NCBI RefSeq assembly: GCF_019139815.1
Contig: NZ_CP077079.1
Location: 4,588,001-4,652,000 of the forward strand
DNA: 64,000 nucleotides
Source of the DNA: Pseudomonas asgharzadehiana
GTDB lineage: Bacteria; Pseudomonadota; Gammaproteobacteria; Pseudomonadales; Pseudomonadaceae
Reading direction: 5' to 3'
Position 1 is the first letter of the stretch. Every line of letters begins with the position of its first letter. Below the pieces are notes generated by a model. The model was not told where the DNA came from. It worked only from the letters and a program-made list of their open reading frames with translations, and did not search any database. This document shows positions 52,415-61,641 of this stretch, piece by piece. The position numbers and the translations under genes were made by a program.

Positions 52415-53713
52415 ATGGATATCAAACAGCTCTGGCTCAACGTCCAAGACCTCTGGGGCGCCCTCGACGAACACCCGATGCTGCATGCCAGCCTGGGTTT
52501 TCTGGTGTTGCTGGTCGTCGCCCTGTTACTCGGACGGGTGGCGCGTTACCTCATCCTCCACGCCGTCAAACTGCTCGGCCGGCAACCGGCGCTGCACTGG
52601 CTCAATGACCTGCGGCACAACAAAGTCTTCCACCGCCTGGCGCAGATGACGCCGTCGCTGGTGATCCAGTTCGGCCTGTACCTGGTGCCGGCCCTGAGTA
52701 AGACCGCCATCCTGTTTATCGGCAATGTTGCGCTGGCCCTGTCCATTCTGTTCCTGGTGTTGGCGATGAGCGCCCTGCTCAATGCCCTGCTGGACATCTA
52801 CGCACGCACCGAACACGCGCGTACCCGTTCGATCAAGGGCTACGTGCAATTGGCGAAGATGGTGCTGTTCGTGTTTGGCGCGATCATCATCGTCGCCACC
52901 CTGATCGATCGTTCGCCGCTGTTGCTGCTGTCGGGCCTGGGTGCGATGTCGGCGGTAATTCTGTTGGTGTACAAGGACACCCTGCTCTCGTTCGTCGCCA
53001 GTGTGCAGCTCACCAGCAACGACATGCTGCGCGTGGGCGACTGGATCGAAATGCCCCAGGTCGGCGCCGACGGCGATGTGGTGGACATCACCCTGCACAC
53101 GGTCAAGGTGCAGAATTTCGACAAGACCATCGTCTCCATTCCCACGTGGCGACTGATGTCCGAGTCGTTCAAGAACTGGCGCGGCATGCAGGCCTCGGGC
53201 GGGCGCCGGATCAAGCGCAGCCTGTACATCGACGCCAGCGGCGTACGCTTTTTGCATGACGATGAAGAAGTCCGCATGACCCAGGTTCGCCTGCTCACCG
53301 ACTACATCAGCCGCAAACAGGCCGAGCTCAAGGCCTGGAACGAGGCCCAGGGCAACACCGCGCAACTGTCGGCCAACCGCCGGCGCATGACCAACCTCGG
53401 CACCTTCCGCGCCTACGCCCTGGCTTATCTGAAAAGCCATCCGGACATCCAGCCGAACATGACGTGCATGGTGCGCCAGATGCAAACCACCGCCCAGGGG
53501 GTGCCGCTGGAGATCTACTGCTTTACCCGCACCACGGCGTGGGCCGATTACGAGCGCATCCAGGGCGATATCTTCGATTACCTGCTGGCGGTGCTGCCGG
53601 AGTTCGGCTTGAGCTTATATCAGCAGCCGAGTGGCAATGACTTACGCGCGGGGATGTTGCCGGCGGTGGTGGGGGCCAGCCACTTGCCGACCACCGAACA
53701 CCGCGCTATATAA
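52415..53713 (+). CDS. Mechanosensitive ion channel, YbdG type
   Basis: 432 residues. N-terminal helices (about five) are followed by the MscS pore and beta domain: LLLSGLGAMSAVILLVYKD (about 170-190), then GDWIEMPQVGADGDVVDI and WRLMSESFKNWRGMQASGGRRIKRS (about 208-270). I remember E. coli YbdG as nearly identical in this part (DWLEMPKYGADGAVID, ASGGRRIKRS). YbdG-type proteins give small conductance channels that respond to mild osmotic downshock. Confidence 0.9.
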   Translation: MDIKQLWLNVQDLWGALDEHPMLHASLGFLVLLVVALLLGRVARYLILHAVKLLGRQPALHWLNDLRHNKVFHRLAQMTPSLVIQFGLYLVPALSKTAILFIGNVALALSILFLVLAMSALLNALLDIYARTEHARTRSIKGYVQLAKMVLFVFGAIIIVATLIDRSPLLLLSGLGAMSAVILLVYKDTLLSFVASVQLTSNDMLRVGDWIEMPQVGADGDVVDITLHTVKVQNFDKTIVSIPTWRLMSESFKNWRGMQASGGRRIKRSLYIDASGVRFLHDDEEVRMTQVRLLTDYISRKQAELKAWNEAQGNTAQLSANRRRMTNLGTFRAYALAYLKSHPDIQPNMTCMVRQMQTTAQGVPLEIYCFTRTTAWADYERIQGDIFDYLLAVLPEFGLSLYQQPSGNDLRAGMLPAVVGASHLPTTEHRAI

Positions 53714-53734
53714 CGCCTCGGCTCAGCGGTGTGC

Positions 53735-54601
53735 TCAGGCGCGGGTCGGGGCTTTGCGCACACCCAACCGACTGATCCACACCGCCCCCAGAATCACCAA
53801 CCCGCCCAATGCCAAACGCCCCAGCGGCTCGTGCTGGTTCCAGATCAGCAAGTTCAGCAACAACCCCACCGGCACATGCAGGTTATTCATCACTGCCAGC
53901 GTGCCGCCATGCACCAGGCACGCGCCTTTGTTCCACCAATACATGCCGAGCGCGGTGCTGACCAGGCCCAGGAACACCAGCACACCCCATTGCAGCGGCG
54001 CTTGCGGCAGGAAATCGGCCTTGGCGAACAACAGGAATGCCGGCAGCACCACCAACAAGGCGCCGAGGTAGAAGTAGCCGAAACGCCGGTAATGCGGCAG
54101 GTCACTCGGATAACGCGCCACCAGGTGCTTGTACATCACTTGCCCGGCGGCGTAGGTGAAGTTGGCCAGTTGCAGCAGCAAAAAGCCCATCAGGAAGTGC
54201 GGGGTAATCTGGTCGAAACGAATCACCGCCGCGCCCGCCACCGCCACCAGTGCGGCGACCAGCGCCCACGGGTTGAAGCGTCGGTTGAGGGCATCTTCGA
54301 TCAAGGTCACGTGTAACGGCGTAAGAATGGTGAACAGCAACACCTCCGGCACCGTGAGCACACGAAAGCTCAGGTACAGGCACACGTAGGTCACACCGAA
54401 CTGCAGGGCGCCGATCACCAGCATGCCGCGCATGAACGCAGGCTCCACCGAGCGCCAGCGCGTCAGCGGGATAAACACCAGCCCGGCCAGTACCACACGC
54501 ACCAGCACCGCGAAGTAGCTGTCGACGTGGCCGGCGAGGTATTCGCCGATCAAGCTGAAGGAAAAAGCCTGTATCAGGGTGACAACCAGTAGATAGCCCA
54601 T
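53735..54601 (-). CDS. EamA/DMT-family exporter
   Basis: 288 residues, ten hydrophobic helices in two EamA repeats (about 5-130 and 145-275). The start at 54601 is supported by GAGG; the open frame runs 59 codons further upstream without a site. VALVAVAGAAVIRF and MYWWNKGACLVHGGTLAVMNN are typical. Probably exports a small metabolite or amino acid; the substrate is unknown. Confidence 0.82.
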   Translation of the reverse strand: MGYLLVVTLIQAFSFSLIGEYLAGHVDSYFAVLVRVVLAGLVFIPLTRWRSVEPAFMRGMLVIGALQFGVTYVCLYLSFRVLTVPEVLLFTILTPLHVTLIEDALNRRFNPWALVAALVAVAGAAVIRFDQITPHFLMGFLLLQLANFTYAAGQVMYKHLVARYPSDLPHYRRFGYFYLGALLVVLPAFLLFAKADFLPQAPLQWGVLVFLGLVSTALGMYWWNKGACLVHGGTLAVMNNLHVPVGLLLNLLIWNQHEPLGRLALGGLVILGAVWISRLGVRKAPTRA

Positions 54602-54804
54602 GCGCGCCTCGTTTTGAATGGGCGCGACATTAAAGGTTTTCGGGATGTGAAGAAACTCGGGGCAAAAAAAACCCGACCTCGCTAAAGCGTCAGCTGGGCA
54701 GGAGCACTCAGGAGCAACAAGTGCAAAGGGAGGTTCGATACGCGTACTTGAAGGGTTTGCGTGAAGCGATATAAACACCGGGCGATTACGTGACGATTAA
54801 AGGA

Positions 54805-55404
54805 TCACGCCACCTGGGCGATCAGCGCCTTGGCGTGATTGATGCCCTTCTCCTGGAAGTCACCGCTCAGGTTCACCCCTTCGGCATGGATGAAAGTCAC
54901 ATCGTGAATCCCGATAAAGGCCATGACCTGGCGCAGGTACGGTTCCTGGTGATCGGAGCTGGCGCCGGTATGAATGCCGCCGCGAGCGGTGAGCACAATG
55001 GCGCGCTTGCCGGTCAGCAAACCCTGCGGTCCGGTCGCGGTGTACTTGAAGGTCACGCCGGCCCGCAACACGTGGTCCAGCCAGGCTTTCAAGGTGCTCG
55101 GGATGGCGAAGTTGTACATCGGTGCAGCCATGACCAGCACGTCGGCGGCCAGCAGTTCGTCGGTCAACTCGTTGGAGCGGTCCAGAGAAATCTGTTCGTC
55201 GTCGTTGCGCTGCTCCGCCGGTTTCATCCAGCCGCCGAGCAAGTTGGCGTCCAGGTGCGGCACCGGTTCACGGGCCACGTCACGCACGGTGATCCGATCC
55301 GCCGGGTGGGCGGCCTGCCATTGGCTGATGAACTGCCGGGTCAATTGGCGGGAGATCGAATCCGTTTGGCGGGCGCTGCTTTCGATGATCAGAACGTTGG
55401 ACAT
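54805..55404 (-). CDS. azoR: FMN-dependent NADH-azoreductase AzoR
   Basis: 199 residues of the flavodoxin-like AzoR family. IIESSARQTDSISRQL near the N-terminus and PMYNFAIPSTLKAWLDHVLRAGVTFKYT at about residues 95-122 are the FMN and substrate loop signatures. It reduces azo compounds and quinones with NADH. It lies in the same gene neighbourhood as azoR3 (PA3223) in PAO1. Confidence 0.92.
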   Translation of the reverse strand: MSNVLIIESSARQTDSISRQLTRQFISQWQAAHPADRITVRDVAREPVPHLDANLLGGWMKPAEQRNDDEQISLDRSNELTDELLAADVLVMAAPMYNFAIPSTLKAWLDHVLRAGVTFKYTATGPQGLLTGKRAIVLTARGGIHTGASSDHQEPYLRQVMAFIGIHDVTFIHAEGVNLSGDFQEKGINHAKALIAQVA

Positions 55405-55555
55405 GGCTTCGTAGGCTCCATCTGAAACTGCTGTAAGTCGATGGAGAAAAGATTAACCAAGGCTCATTCGATAAAAAAGCGCAAAAAACTGCTGCAACCC
55501 ATCTAGAAATTTGTTGATAAGCGGAGTATTCCTGTGGGCATGCTCCGCTGCCGCT

Positions 55556-55870
55556 TTATTTCGGCGCGCAAGCCAGGGCAATACGCATCTTGATAATGGC
55601 GCGGTTGAACTTCACCGTGGTGTTGGTGCTTTTGCCCGCCGGTACCGTGACCGTGCGACGTCGCGGCGCTTCCGGGCCGTTGGTGAAGGTTACCGAGCAC
55701 ACCGCGTCTCGGGTGCCGTAGTTATTGAGTTGAATCGAACTGATGTCGCCGTCCACATCGGAGGCGGTGTAGTCCACGCTCACGCCATCGATCTTTTTGG
55801 TCACGTCGATGGGGTAGGCGAACGCGCTCATCGGCAGCAGCGCCAGCAACACACAACAGAATTTTCTCAT
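55556..55870 (-). CDS. Small exported protein of unknown function
   Basis: 104 residues. The signal peptide ends in AFAYP at about residue 18. The mature region is beta-rich with a Cys pair (AVCSVTF and LACAPK). I have seen such proteins named 3-phosphoglycerate kinase in Pseudomonas annotations, which is wrong: it is far too short and exported. It is divergent from the LysR gene and could be controlled by it. Confidence 0.75.
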   Translation of the reverse strand: MRKFCCVLLALLPMSAFAYPIDVTKKIDGVSVDYTASDVDGDISSIQLNNYGTRDAVCSVTFTNGPEAPRRRTVTVPAGKSTNTTVKFNRAIIKMRIALACAPK

Positions 55871-55919
55871 TCGGCAGTCTCCAATAAGGACCGCCAGCTT
55901 AGGACAAGAGGAACCTATC

Positions 55920-56843
55920 TTGAAAGCGCCCCGCGTTACTCTCGATCAATGGCGCACGCTGCAAGCCGTGGTCGACCATGGCGGCTTCGCCCAGGCGGCC
56001 GAAGCGCTGCACCGTTCGCAGTCCTCGGTGAGCTACACCGTGGCCCGCATGCAAGACCAGCTCGGCGTGCCACTGCTGCGCATCGATGGGCGCAAGGCGG
56101 TGCTGACCGATGCCGGCGAAGTGCTATTGAGGCGCTCCCGGCAGTTAGTCAAAAACGCCAGCCAACTGGAAGACCTCGCCCACCATATGGAACAGGGCTG
56201 GGAAGCCGAAGTGCGGCTGGTGGTCGATGCCGCCTACCCTAACGCACGCCTGGTACGTGCGCTCAGCGCTTTTATGCCGCAGAGCCGTGGCTGCCGCGTG
56301 CGCCTGCGTGAAGAGGTGTTGTCGGGCGTCGAGGAACTGCTGATCGAGGGCGTGGCCGACCTGGCGATCTGCGGCTTCAGCATCCCCGGTTACCTGGGCA
56401 CGGAAATGAGCGACGTGGAATTCGTCGCCGTGGCCCATCCCGAGCACGCCCTGCACCGCATGAATCGCGAGCTGAGCTTCCAGGACCTGGAAAGCCAGAT
56501 GCAAGTGGTGATCCGCGACTCCGGCCGCCAGCAACCCCGCGATGTGGGCTGGCTCGGCGCCGAGCAGCGCTGGACCGTCGGCAGCCTGGCCACCGCGGCA
56601 TCCTTCGTCGGCAGCGGCCTGGGCTTTGCCTGGTTGCCCCGGCACATGATCGAGCGCGAACTCGCCGAGGGCGTGCTCAAGCAACTACCCTTGGAGCAGG
56701 GTGGCAGCCGCCACCCTACGTTCTACCTGTACTCAAACAAAGACAAACCCTTGGGGCCCGCAACGCAGATCCTGGTGGAGTTGCTGCGCACTTTTGACAC
56801 GGCCCCGCTGGACGCACCTTTCGCCGCCCCCCGGCAAGCCTGA
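55920..56843 (+). CDS. LysR-family transcriptional regulator
   Basis: 307 residues from a TTG start with AGAGGA eight bases before it; there is no in-frame ATG near the N-terminus. The helix-turn-helix is good (GGFAQAAEALHRSQSSVSYTVARMQDQLG, about 20-48), and a co-inducer domain follows. It corresponds by order to PA3225. Possible targets are the divergent small exported protein, the hydrolase downstream and azoR. Confidence 0.88.
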   Translation: MKAPRVTLDQWRTLQAVVDHGGFAQAAEALHRSQSSVSYTVARMQDQLGVPLLRIDGRKAVLTDAGEVLLRRSRQLVKNASQLEDLAHHMEQGWEAEVRLVVDAAYPNARLVRALSAFMPQSRGCRVRLREEVLSGVEELLIEGVADLAICGFSIPGYLGTEMSDVEFVAVAHPEHALHRMNRELSFQDLESQMQVVIRDSGRQQPRDVGWLGAEQRWTVGSLATAASFVGSGLGFAWLPRHMIERELAEGVLKQLPLEQGGSRHPTFYLYSNKDKPLGPATQILVELLRTFDTAPLDAPFAAPRQA

Positions 56844-56857
56844 GACGGAGTTCATGC

Positions 56858-57661
56858 ATGGCCTGGTTCGACCACGACGACTGCAGCCTGCACTACGAGG
56901 AATACGGCCACGGCACCCCGCTGCTGCTGATCCACGGCCTCGGCTCCAGCAGCCAGGACTGGGAACTGCAAGTGCCGGTACTGGCCAGGCACTACCGCCT
57001 GGTCGTGGTCGACGTTCGCGGCCACGGGCGCTCCGACAAACCCCGCGAGCGCTACAGCATCCAGGGGTTTGCCCATGACCTGCTGGCACTGTTCGACCAC
57101 TTGAACCTGCCGCCCGCCCATGTAGTGGGCCTGTCCATGGGCGGCATGATCGCGTTTCAGTTGGCCGTGGACCAACCCGCCCTGGTCAGGAGCCTGTGCA
57201 TCGTCAACAGTGCCCCCGAGGTAAAAGTGCGCAGCGCCGATGATTATTGGCAATGGGCCAAGCGCCGGACCCTGGCCCGCGTACTCAGCCTGAGCACCAT
57301 CGGCAAGGCGCTGGGTGACCGATTATTTCCCAAACCGGAGCAGGCCGACCTGCGCCGCAAGATGGCCGAACGCTGGGCAAAAAACGACAAACGTGCTTAT
57401 CTCGCCAGCTTCGATGCGATTGTGGGCTGGGGTGTGCAGGAACGACTTTGGCGGATTACCTGTCCAACCCTGGTCATCAGCGCCGACCACGACTACACCC
57501 CCGTGGCCCAGAAAGAAATCTATGTAAAACTGCTGCCCGATGCGCGACTGGTGGTGATCGAGGATTCCCGTCACGCCACGCCCTTGGATCAACCCGAAGT
57601 CTTTAACGCTACCCTGCTCGACTTTCTAACGACCGTCGACACCACTACCCAGGATCACTGA
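56858..57661 (+). CDS. Alpha/beta-hydrolase
   Basis: 267 residues with a full catalytic set: oxyanion HGLGSS (about 27-32), VVVDVRGHGRSDKP, nucleophile Ser in VVGLSMGGMIAF (about residue 93), Asp in SADHDYTP and His in DSRHATPLDQ. It resembles 3-oxoadipate enol-lactonase and esterase-type enzymes. The substrate is not decided. It is 14 bases after the LysR gene and three bases before ppiA, so probably cotranscribed. Confidence 0.85.
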   Translation: MAWFDHDDCSLHYEEYGHGTPLLLIHGLGSSSQDWELQVPVLARHYRLVVVDVRGHGRSDKPRERYSIQGFAHDLLALFDHLNLPPAHVVGLSMGGMIAFQLAVDQPALVRSLCIVNSAPEVKVRSADDYWQWAKRRTLARVLSLSTIGKALGDRLFPKPEQADLRRKMAERWAKNDKRAYLASFDAIVGWGVQERLWRITCPTLVISADHDYTPVAQKEIYVKLLPDARLVVIEDSRHATPLDQPEVFNATLLDFLTTVDTTTQDH

Positions 57662-57664
57662 CCC

Positions 57665-58228
57665 ATGCTGAAAAAAATCGCCTTCTTTGCCGGTTCCGCC
57701 TTGTTCGCTGCCAACCTGATGGCGGCTGAGCCGGCCAAGGCGCCGCACGTTTTGCTCGACACCACCAACGGCCAGATTGAAATCGAACTGGACCCGGTGA
57801 AGGCGCCGATCAGTACCAAGAACTTCCTGGCCTATGTCGACAAGGGCTTTTACACCAACACGATTTTCCACCGGGTGATCCCAGGCTTCATGGTCCAGGG
57901 CGGCGGCTTCACCCAGCAGATGTCGCAAAAGCCGACCGAAGCGCCGATCAAGAACGAAGCCAGCAACGGCCTGCATAACGTGCGCGGCACACTGTCGATG
58001 GCCCGCACCTCGAACCCGGATTCGGCCACCAGCCAGTTCTTCATCAACGTGGCCGACAATGCCTTCCTCGACCCAGGTCGCGATGCCGGTTATGCCGTGT
58101 TCGCCAAAGTGGTCAAGGGCATGGACGTGGTCGACATCATCGTCAACTCCCAGACCACCACCAAGCAGGGCATGCAAAACGTGCCAATCGATCCTGTGAT
58201 CATCAAGTCGGCCAAGCGCATCGACTGA
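57665..58228 (+). CDS. ppiA: Peptidyl-prolyl cis-trans isomerase A, periplasmic
   Basis: 187 residues. The signal peptide ends in LMAAE at about residue 22. The cyclophilin domain has [14 protein letters not shown] and [17 protein letters not shown], containing the active-site Arg, Phe, Gln and surrounding residues. Helps fold envelope proteins. Confidence 0.95.
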   Translation: MLKKIAFFAGSALFAANLMAAEPAKAPHVLLDTTNGQIEIELDPVKAPISTKNFLAYVDKGFYTNTIFHRVIPGFMVQGGGFTQQMSQKPTEAPIKNEASNGLHNVRGTLSMARTSNPDSATSQFFINVADNAFLDPGRDAGYAVFAKVVKGMDVVDIIVNSQTTTKQGMQNVPIDPVIIKSAKRID

Positions 58229-58310
58229 GGTTTGCAGGATGCTTCGCGCGTAGCCCACAAGGCTGCGCGCGCATTTGAAAGGAGAGCCCGCCCGGCGGGC
58301 GTCAACCCTA

Positions 58311-60143
58311 ATGCTCTATCGTCGTTTTGAACAACTGATCGATATTTTCCGCGACGCCCCCAGCGTCGCCCCGCCCGATAAAGTCCTGCCCTTCTACCTC
58401 TACTACCTGCGCCAGGTGTGGCCGTGCTTTGCCGCGCTGCTCGTGGTGGGGCTGGTCGGCGCATTGATCGAAGTCGCGCTGTTCAGCTACCTGAGCCGCA
58501 TTATCGACCTGGCCCAGGGCACACCGCCCGCCAACTTCTTCCAAGTGCACAGCGCCGAGCTGATCTGGATGGCCGTGGTCGCCCTGCTGCTGCGGCCGAT
58601 TTTCAACAGCCTGCATGATCTGCTGGTGCACCAGACCATCAACCCCGGCATGACCAGCCAGATCCGCTGGCAGAACCACAGCTACGTGCTCAAGCAGAGC
58701 TTGAATTTCTTCCAGAATGATTTCGCCGGGCGCATTGCCCAGCGCATCATGCAAACCGGCAACGCCCTGCGTGACTCTGCGGTGGCAACCGCGGAGGCCA
58801 TCTGGCATGTATCGATCTACGCCATCACTTCGCTGGTGTTGTTTGCCGAGGCCGACTGGCGGCTGATGATCCCGCTGATCACCTGGATCATTTGCTACTG
58901 CCTGGCTTTGCGTTACTTCGTGCCAAGGGTCAAGGAACGCTCGGTGATGTCTTCCGAAGCGCGCTCCAAACTCATGGGCCGCATCGTCGACGGCTACACC
59001 AACATCACCACCTTGAAGCTGTTCGCCCATACGCAGAATGAGCAGGAATACGCCAAGGAAGCGATCATTGAGCAAACCGAAAAAACCCAGCTGGCGGCAC
59101 GCGTGCTCACCAGCATGGATGCGGTGATCACCGTGCTGAACGGTCTGCTGATCGTCACCACCACCGGCCTGGCCCTGTGGCTGTGGACGCAATCGCTGAT
59201 CTCCGTAGGCGCCATCGCGCTGGCCACGGGCCTGGTGATTCGCATCGTCAATATGTCCGGCTGGATCATGTGGGTGGTCAACGGCATTTTCGAAAACATC
59301 GGCATCGTGCAGGACGGCCTCAAGACCATCGCCCAACCATTGGCGGTGGTCGACCGCGACAACGCCCCACGCCTGAGCGTGCCCCACGGCGAAGTGCGTT
59401 TTGAACAGGTGGATTTTCACTACGGCAAACGCAGCGGGATCATTGGCGACTTGAACCTTGAGATCAAGGCCGGCGAAAAAATCGGCCTTATCGGCCCCTC
59501 GGGGGCGGGCAAGTCGACACTGGTCAACCTGCTGCTGCGCCTCTATGACCTGCAAGGCGGGCGCATTCTGATCGACGGCCAGAACATCGCCGAGGTGGCA
59601 CAGGAGTCCCTGCGCGAGCGGATCGGCATGATCACCCAGGACACCTCGTTGCTGCACCGCTCGATCCGCGACAACCTGCTGTACGGCAAGCCCGACGCCA
59701 CCGACGAAGAACTCTGGGCCGCCGTGCACAAGGCCCGCGCCGATGAGTTCATCCCGCTGCTGTCGGACGCCGAAGGCCGCACCGGGCTGGATGCCCACGT
59801 GGGCGAACGCGGGGTGAAACTGTCGGGCGGGCAACGCCAGCGCATCGCTATCGCCCGCGTACTGCTCAAGGACGCGCCGATCCTGATCATGGACGAAGCC
59901 ACCTCGGCGCTCGACTCGGAAGTCGAGTCGGCGATCCAGGAAAGCCTGGAGACCCTGATGCAAGGCAAGACGGTAATCGCGATTGCGCACCGCTTGTCGA
60001 CCATTGCGCGGATGGATCGCCTGGTGGTGCTGGAAAAAGGCCAGATTGCCGAAAGTGGCAGCCATGCCGAGCTGCTGGCGCATAAGGGGCTGTATGCCCG
60101 GTTGTGGCAGCACCAGACCGGGGGGTTTGTGGGTATCGATTGA
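58311..60143 (+). CDS. ABC exporter, fused membrane and ATPase domains
   Basis: 610 residues from the ATG at 58311. An upstream TTG at 58275 is an alternative with a poor fit; GAAAGGAG lies 26 bases before the ATG, which is far. The six-helix domain fills residues 1-330. The ATPase has GPSGAGKST (about 400-408), Q-loop in MITQDTS, LSGGQRQR (about 518-525) and ILIMDEATSALD. It matches PA3228 by position, a gene linked in P. aeruginosa to carbapenem tolerance as I recall. A half-transporter that should work as a homodimer; substrate unknown. Confidence 0.88.
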   Translation: MLYRRFEQLIDIFRDAPSVAPPDKVLPFYLYYLRQVWPCFAALLVVGLVGALIEVALFSYLSRIIDLAQGTPPANFFQVHSAELIWMAVVALLLRPIFNSLHDLLVHQTINPGMTSQIRWQNHSYVLKQSLNFFQNDFAGRIAQRIMQTGNALRDSAVATAEAIWHVSIYAITSLVLFAEADWRLMIPLITWIICYCLALRYFVPRVKERSVMSSEARSKLMGRIVDGYTNITTLKLFAHTQNEQEYAKEAIIEQTEKTQLAARVLTSMDAVITVLNGLLIVTTTGLALWLWTQSLISVGAIALATGLVIRIVNMSGWIMWVVNGIFENIGIVQDGLKTIAQPLAVVDRDNAPRLSVPHGEVRFEQVDFHYGKRSGIIGDLNLEIKAGEKIGLIGPSGAGKSTLVNLLLRLYDLQGGRILIDGQNIAEVAQESLRERIGMITQDTSLLHRSIRDNLLYGKPDATDEELWAAVHKARADEFIPLLSDAEGRTGLDAHVGERGVKLSGGQRQRIAIARVLLKDAPILIMDEATSALDSEVESAIQESLETLMQGKTVIAIAHRLSTIARMDRLVVLEKGQIAESGSHAELLAHKGLYARLWQHQTGGFVGID

Positions 60144-60159
60144 ATACTGCCCCGCCTCT

Positions 60160-60229
60160 ACCACAGCGGGCTTGCTCCCGATAGCGCTGGGGCAGTCAAC
60201 AGTGCGTTGACGGGTTAGTGCTATCGGGA
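60160..60229. repeat. Degraded REPIN
   Basis: The left arm ACCACAGCGGGCTTGCTCCC plus GATAGCG is typical, but the right arm keeps only GTGCTATCGGGA and lacks the GCAAGCCCGCTGTGG part. It lies between the ABC gene and the convergent acyltransferase. Confidence 0.75.
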
Positions 60230-60233
60230 CGAC

Positions 60234-61358
60234 TCACGCCTGCCGATAAGGCAGGGCCGCCCTCGCCTCTTCGGCATAGGCCACAATCCCCACCCGCTCG
60301 CGCTCGAGGAAGTCCTCCACGGCATTCTTCAACCCCGGATGACGCAGGTAGTGCCAGGAACGGGTGATCACCGGTTCGAACCCGCGAATCAGTTTGTGCT
60401 CGCCCTGGGCGCCGGCGTCGAAGCGTTGCAGGCCCTGAGCGATGGCGTAGTCCATGCCCTGGTAAAAACAGGTTTCGAAATGCAGGCGATCGAATTCCGC
60501 CAGGCAGCCCCAGTAGCGACCATAAAAACTGTCACCCCCGATCAGGCTGAAGGCCATGGCAACGGGCCGCGGGCCTTGCTTGGCCAGTACCACGCGGATG
60601 GCCTGGGGCATGCGTTCGGCCAGCAGACTGAAAAACGCGCGGGTCAGGTACGGGGCCTGGCGGCGTACCGCGTAGGTGTTGGCATAGCAGGCGTAGACAA
60701 AATCCCACTGCGCCTCGCTCAGTTCACCACCTTGCAACCATTCGAAATCGATGCCCTGCCCCGCCACTTGTTCACGTTCTTTACGCATCTGCTTGCGCTT
60801 GCGTGAACTGAGGGCGTCGAGGAAATCCTGGAAGTCGCGATAACCACGGTTCTGCCAATGAAACTGGCAGCCCAGGCGCTGCATCCAGCCCGGTTGCCGG
60901 GCCAGCGCCTCATCGGCCAACGCATCGGTGAAATTGACGTGCGCACTGCTAAGCCCTTCGATTTCCAGATAACCCGGCAGGCTGTTGAGCAGTTCAAAGC
61001 CATCCTCGGCGTTGGCGGCCAATAGCCGTGGCCCGCTGACCGGGCTGAAGGGCACGGCCGTGAGCAGCTTGGGGTAGTAGTCGATACCCGCCCGCGCACA
61101 GGCGTCGGCCCAGCCATGGTCGAACACATACTCACCGTAGGAATGCCACTTGCGATAACCCGGCAGTGCCGCCACCAGCCGATCACCCTCCCAGTGCAGC
61201 AAATGCTCGGGTCGCCAGCCCGATTGCGGGCCCAGGCTGGCGCTGTCTTCCAGTGCGCTCAGGAACGCATGCCGCACAAAAGGCTGGGCCTGCGGCGCGA
61301 GGGCGTCCCACACCTGCGGGTCGATTTCGGACAGGCTGTCCAGGCGTTGCAGCGGCAT
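60234..61358 (-). CDS. COG3146 (DUF482) GNAT-type acyltransferase
   Basis: 374 residues from the ATG at 61358, with GAGG six bases upstream; GTG and ATG starts two and four codons earlier are possible. WRPEHLLHW near the N-terminus and SRKRKQMRKEREQVAGQGI at about residues 185-203 are typical of the family, related in fold to FemX-like aminoacyl and GNAT acyltransferases. It is predicted to act in the cytoplasm. The reaction is unknown; a role in cell envelope or amide bond formation is inferred from the fold. Confidence 0.82.
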   Translation of the reverse strand: MPLQRLDSLSEIDPQVWDALAPQAQPFVRHAFLSALEDSASLGPQSGWRPEHLLHWEGDRLVAALPGYRKWHSYGEYVFDHGWADACARAGIDYYPKLLTAVPFSPVSGPRLLAANAEDGFELLNSLPGYLEIEGLSSAHVNFTDALADEALARQPGWMQRLGCQFHWQNRGYRDFQDFLDALSSRKRKQMRKEREQVAGQGIDFEWLQGGELSEAQWDFVYACYANTYAVRRQAPYLTRAFFSLLAERMPQAIRVVLAKQGPRPVAMAFSLIGGDSFYGRYWGCLAEFDRLHFETCFYQGMDYAIAQGLQRFDAGAQGEHKLIRGFEPVITRSWHYLRHPGLKNAVEDFLERERVGIVAYAEEARAALPYRQA

Positions 61359-61603
61359 CGGCATCCTCACTACTTCAGGGCGTGAAAGCCTGGCGAGTAT
61401 CGCTTATCGGCGGGCCTGGCACACCTTCAAATCGCACGACAAGGCTCTAAACCATTAGTTCCAAGGCTGAGTGATTTGTCATGTAGATGACATCACTTCG
61501 CCACTGCTGCGTCATAAACCCTCGCGATACTGACGCCTGTTTTTAGAGCGCCTGGTTCTAGCAGGCGGCTATTTTTCCGTCCGTCATCGGTCGGTTGTGT
61601 CCT

Positions 61604-61619
61604 GGATGGTTTGCCATCC
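61604..61619. repeat. Short hairpin in the porin leader
   Basis: GGATGG-TTTG-CCATCC, six base pairs, 23 bases before the porin ATG. It lies just upstream of the ribosome-binding site and may affect translation. Confidence 0.45.
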
Positions 61620-61641
61620 CTCCTCACTTTCGGAGATTGAT

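Noticed and set aside
55556..55870. Annotation as 3-phosphoglycerate kinase
   Set aside because: The product has 104 residues, a signal peptide and no kinase motif; that name would be a transferred error.
58308..60164. 618-codon minus-strand ORF opposite the ABC exporter
   Set aside because: The plus strand encodes complete Walker and LSGGQ motifs; the reverse frame has no known domain.
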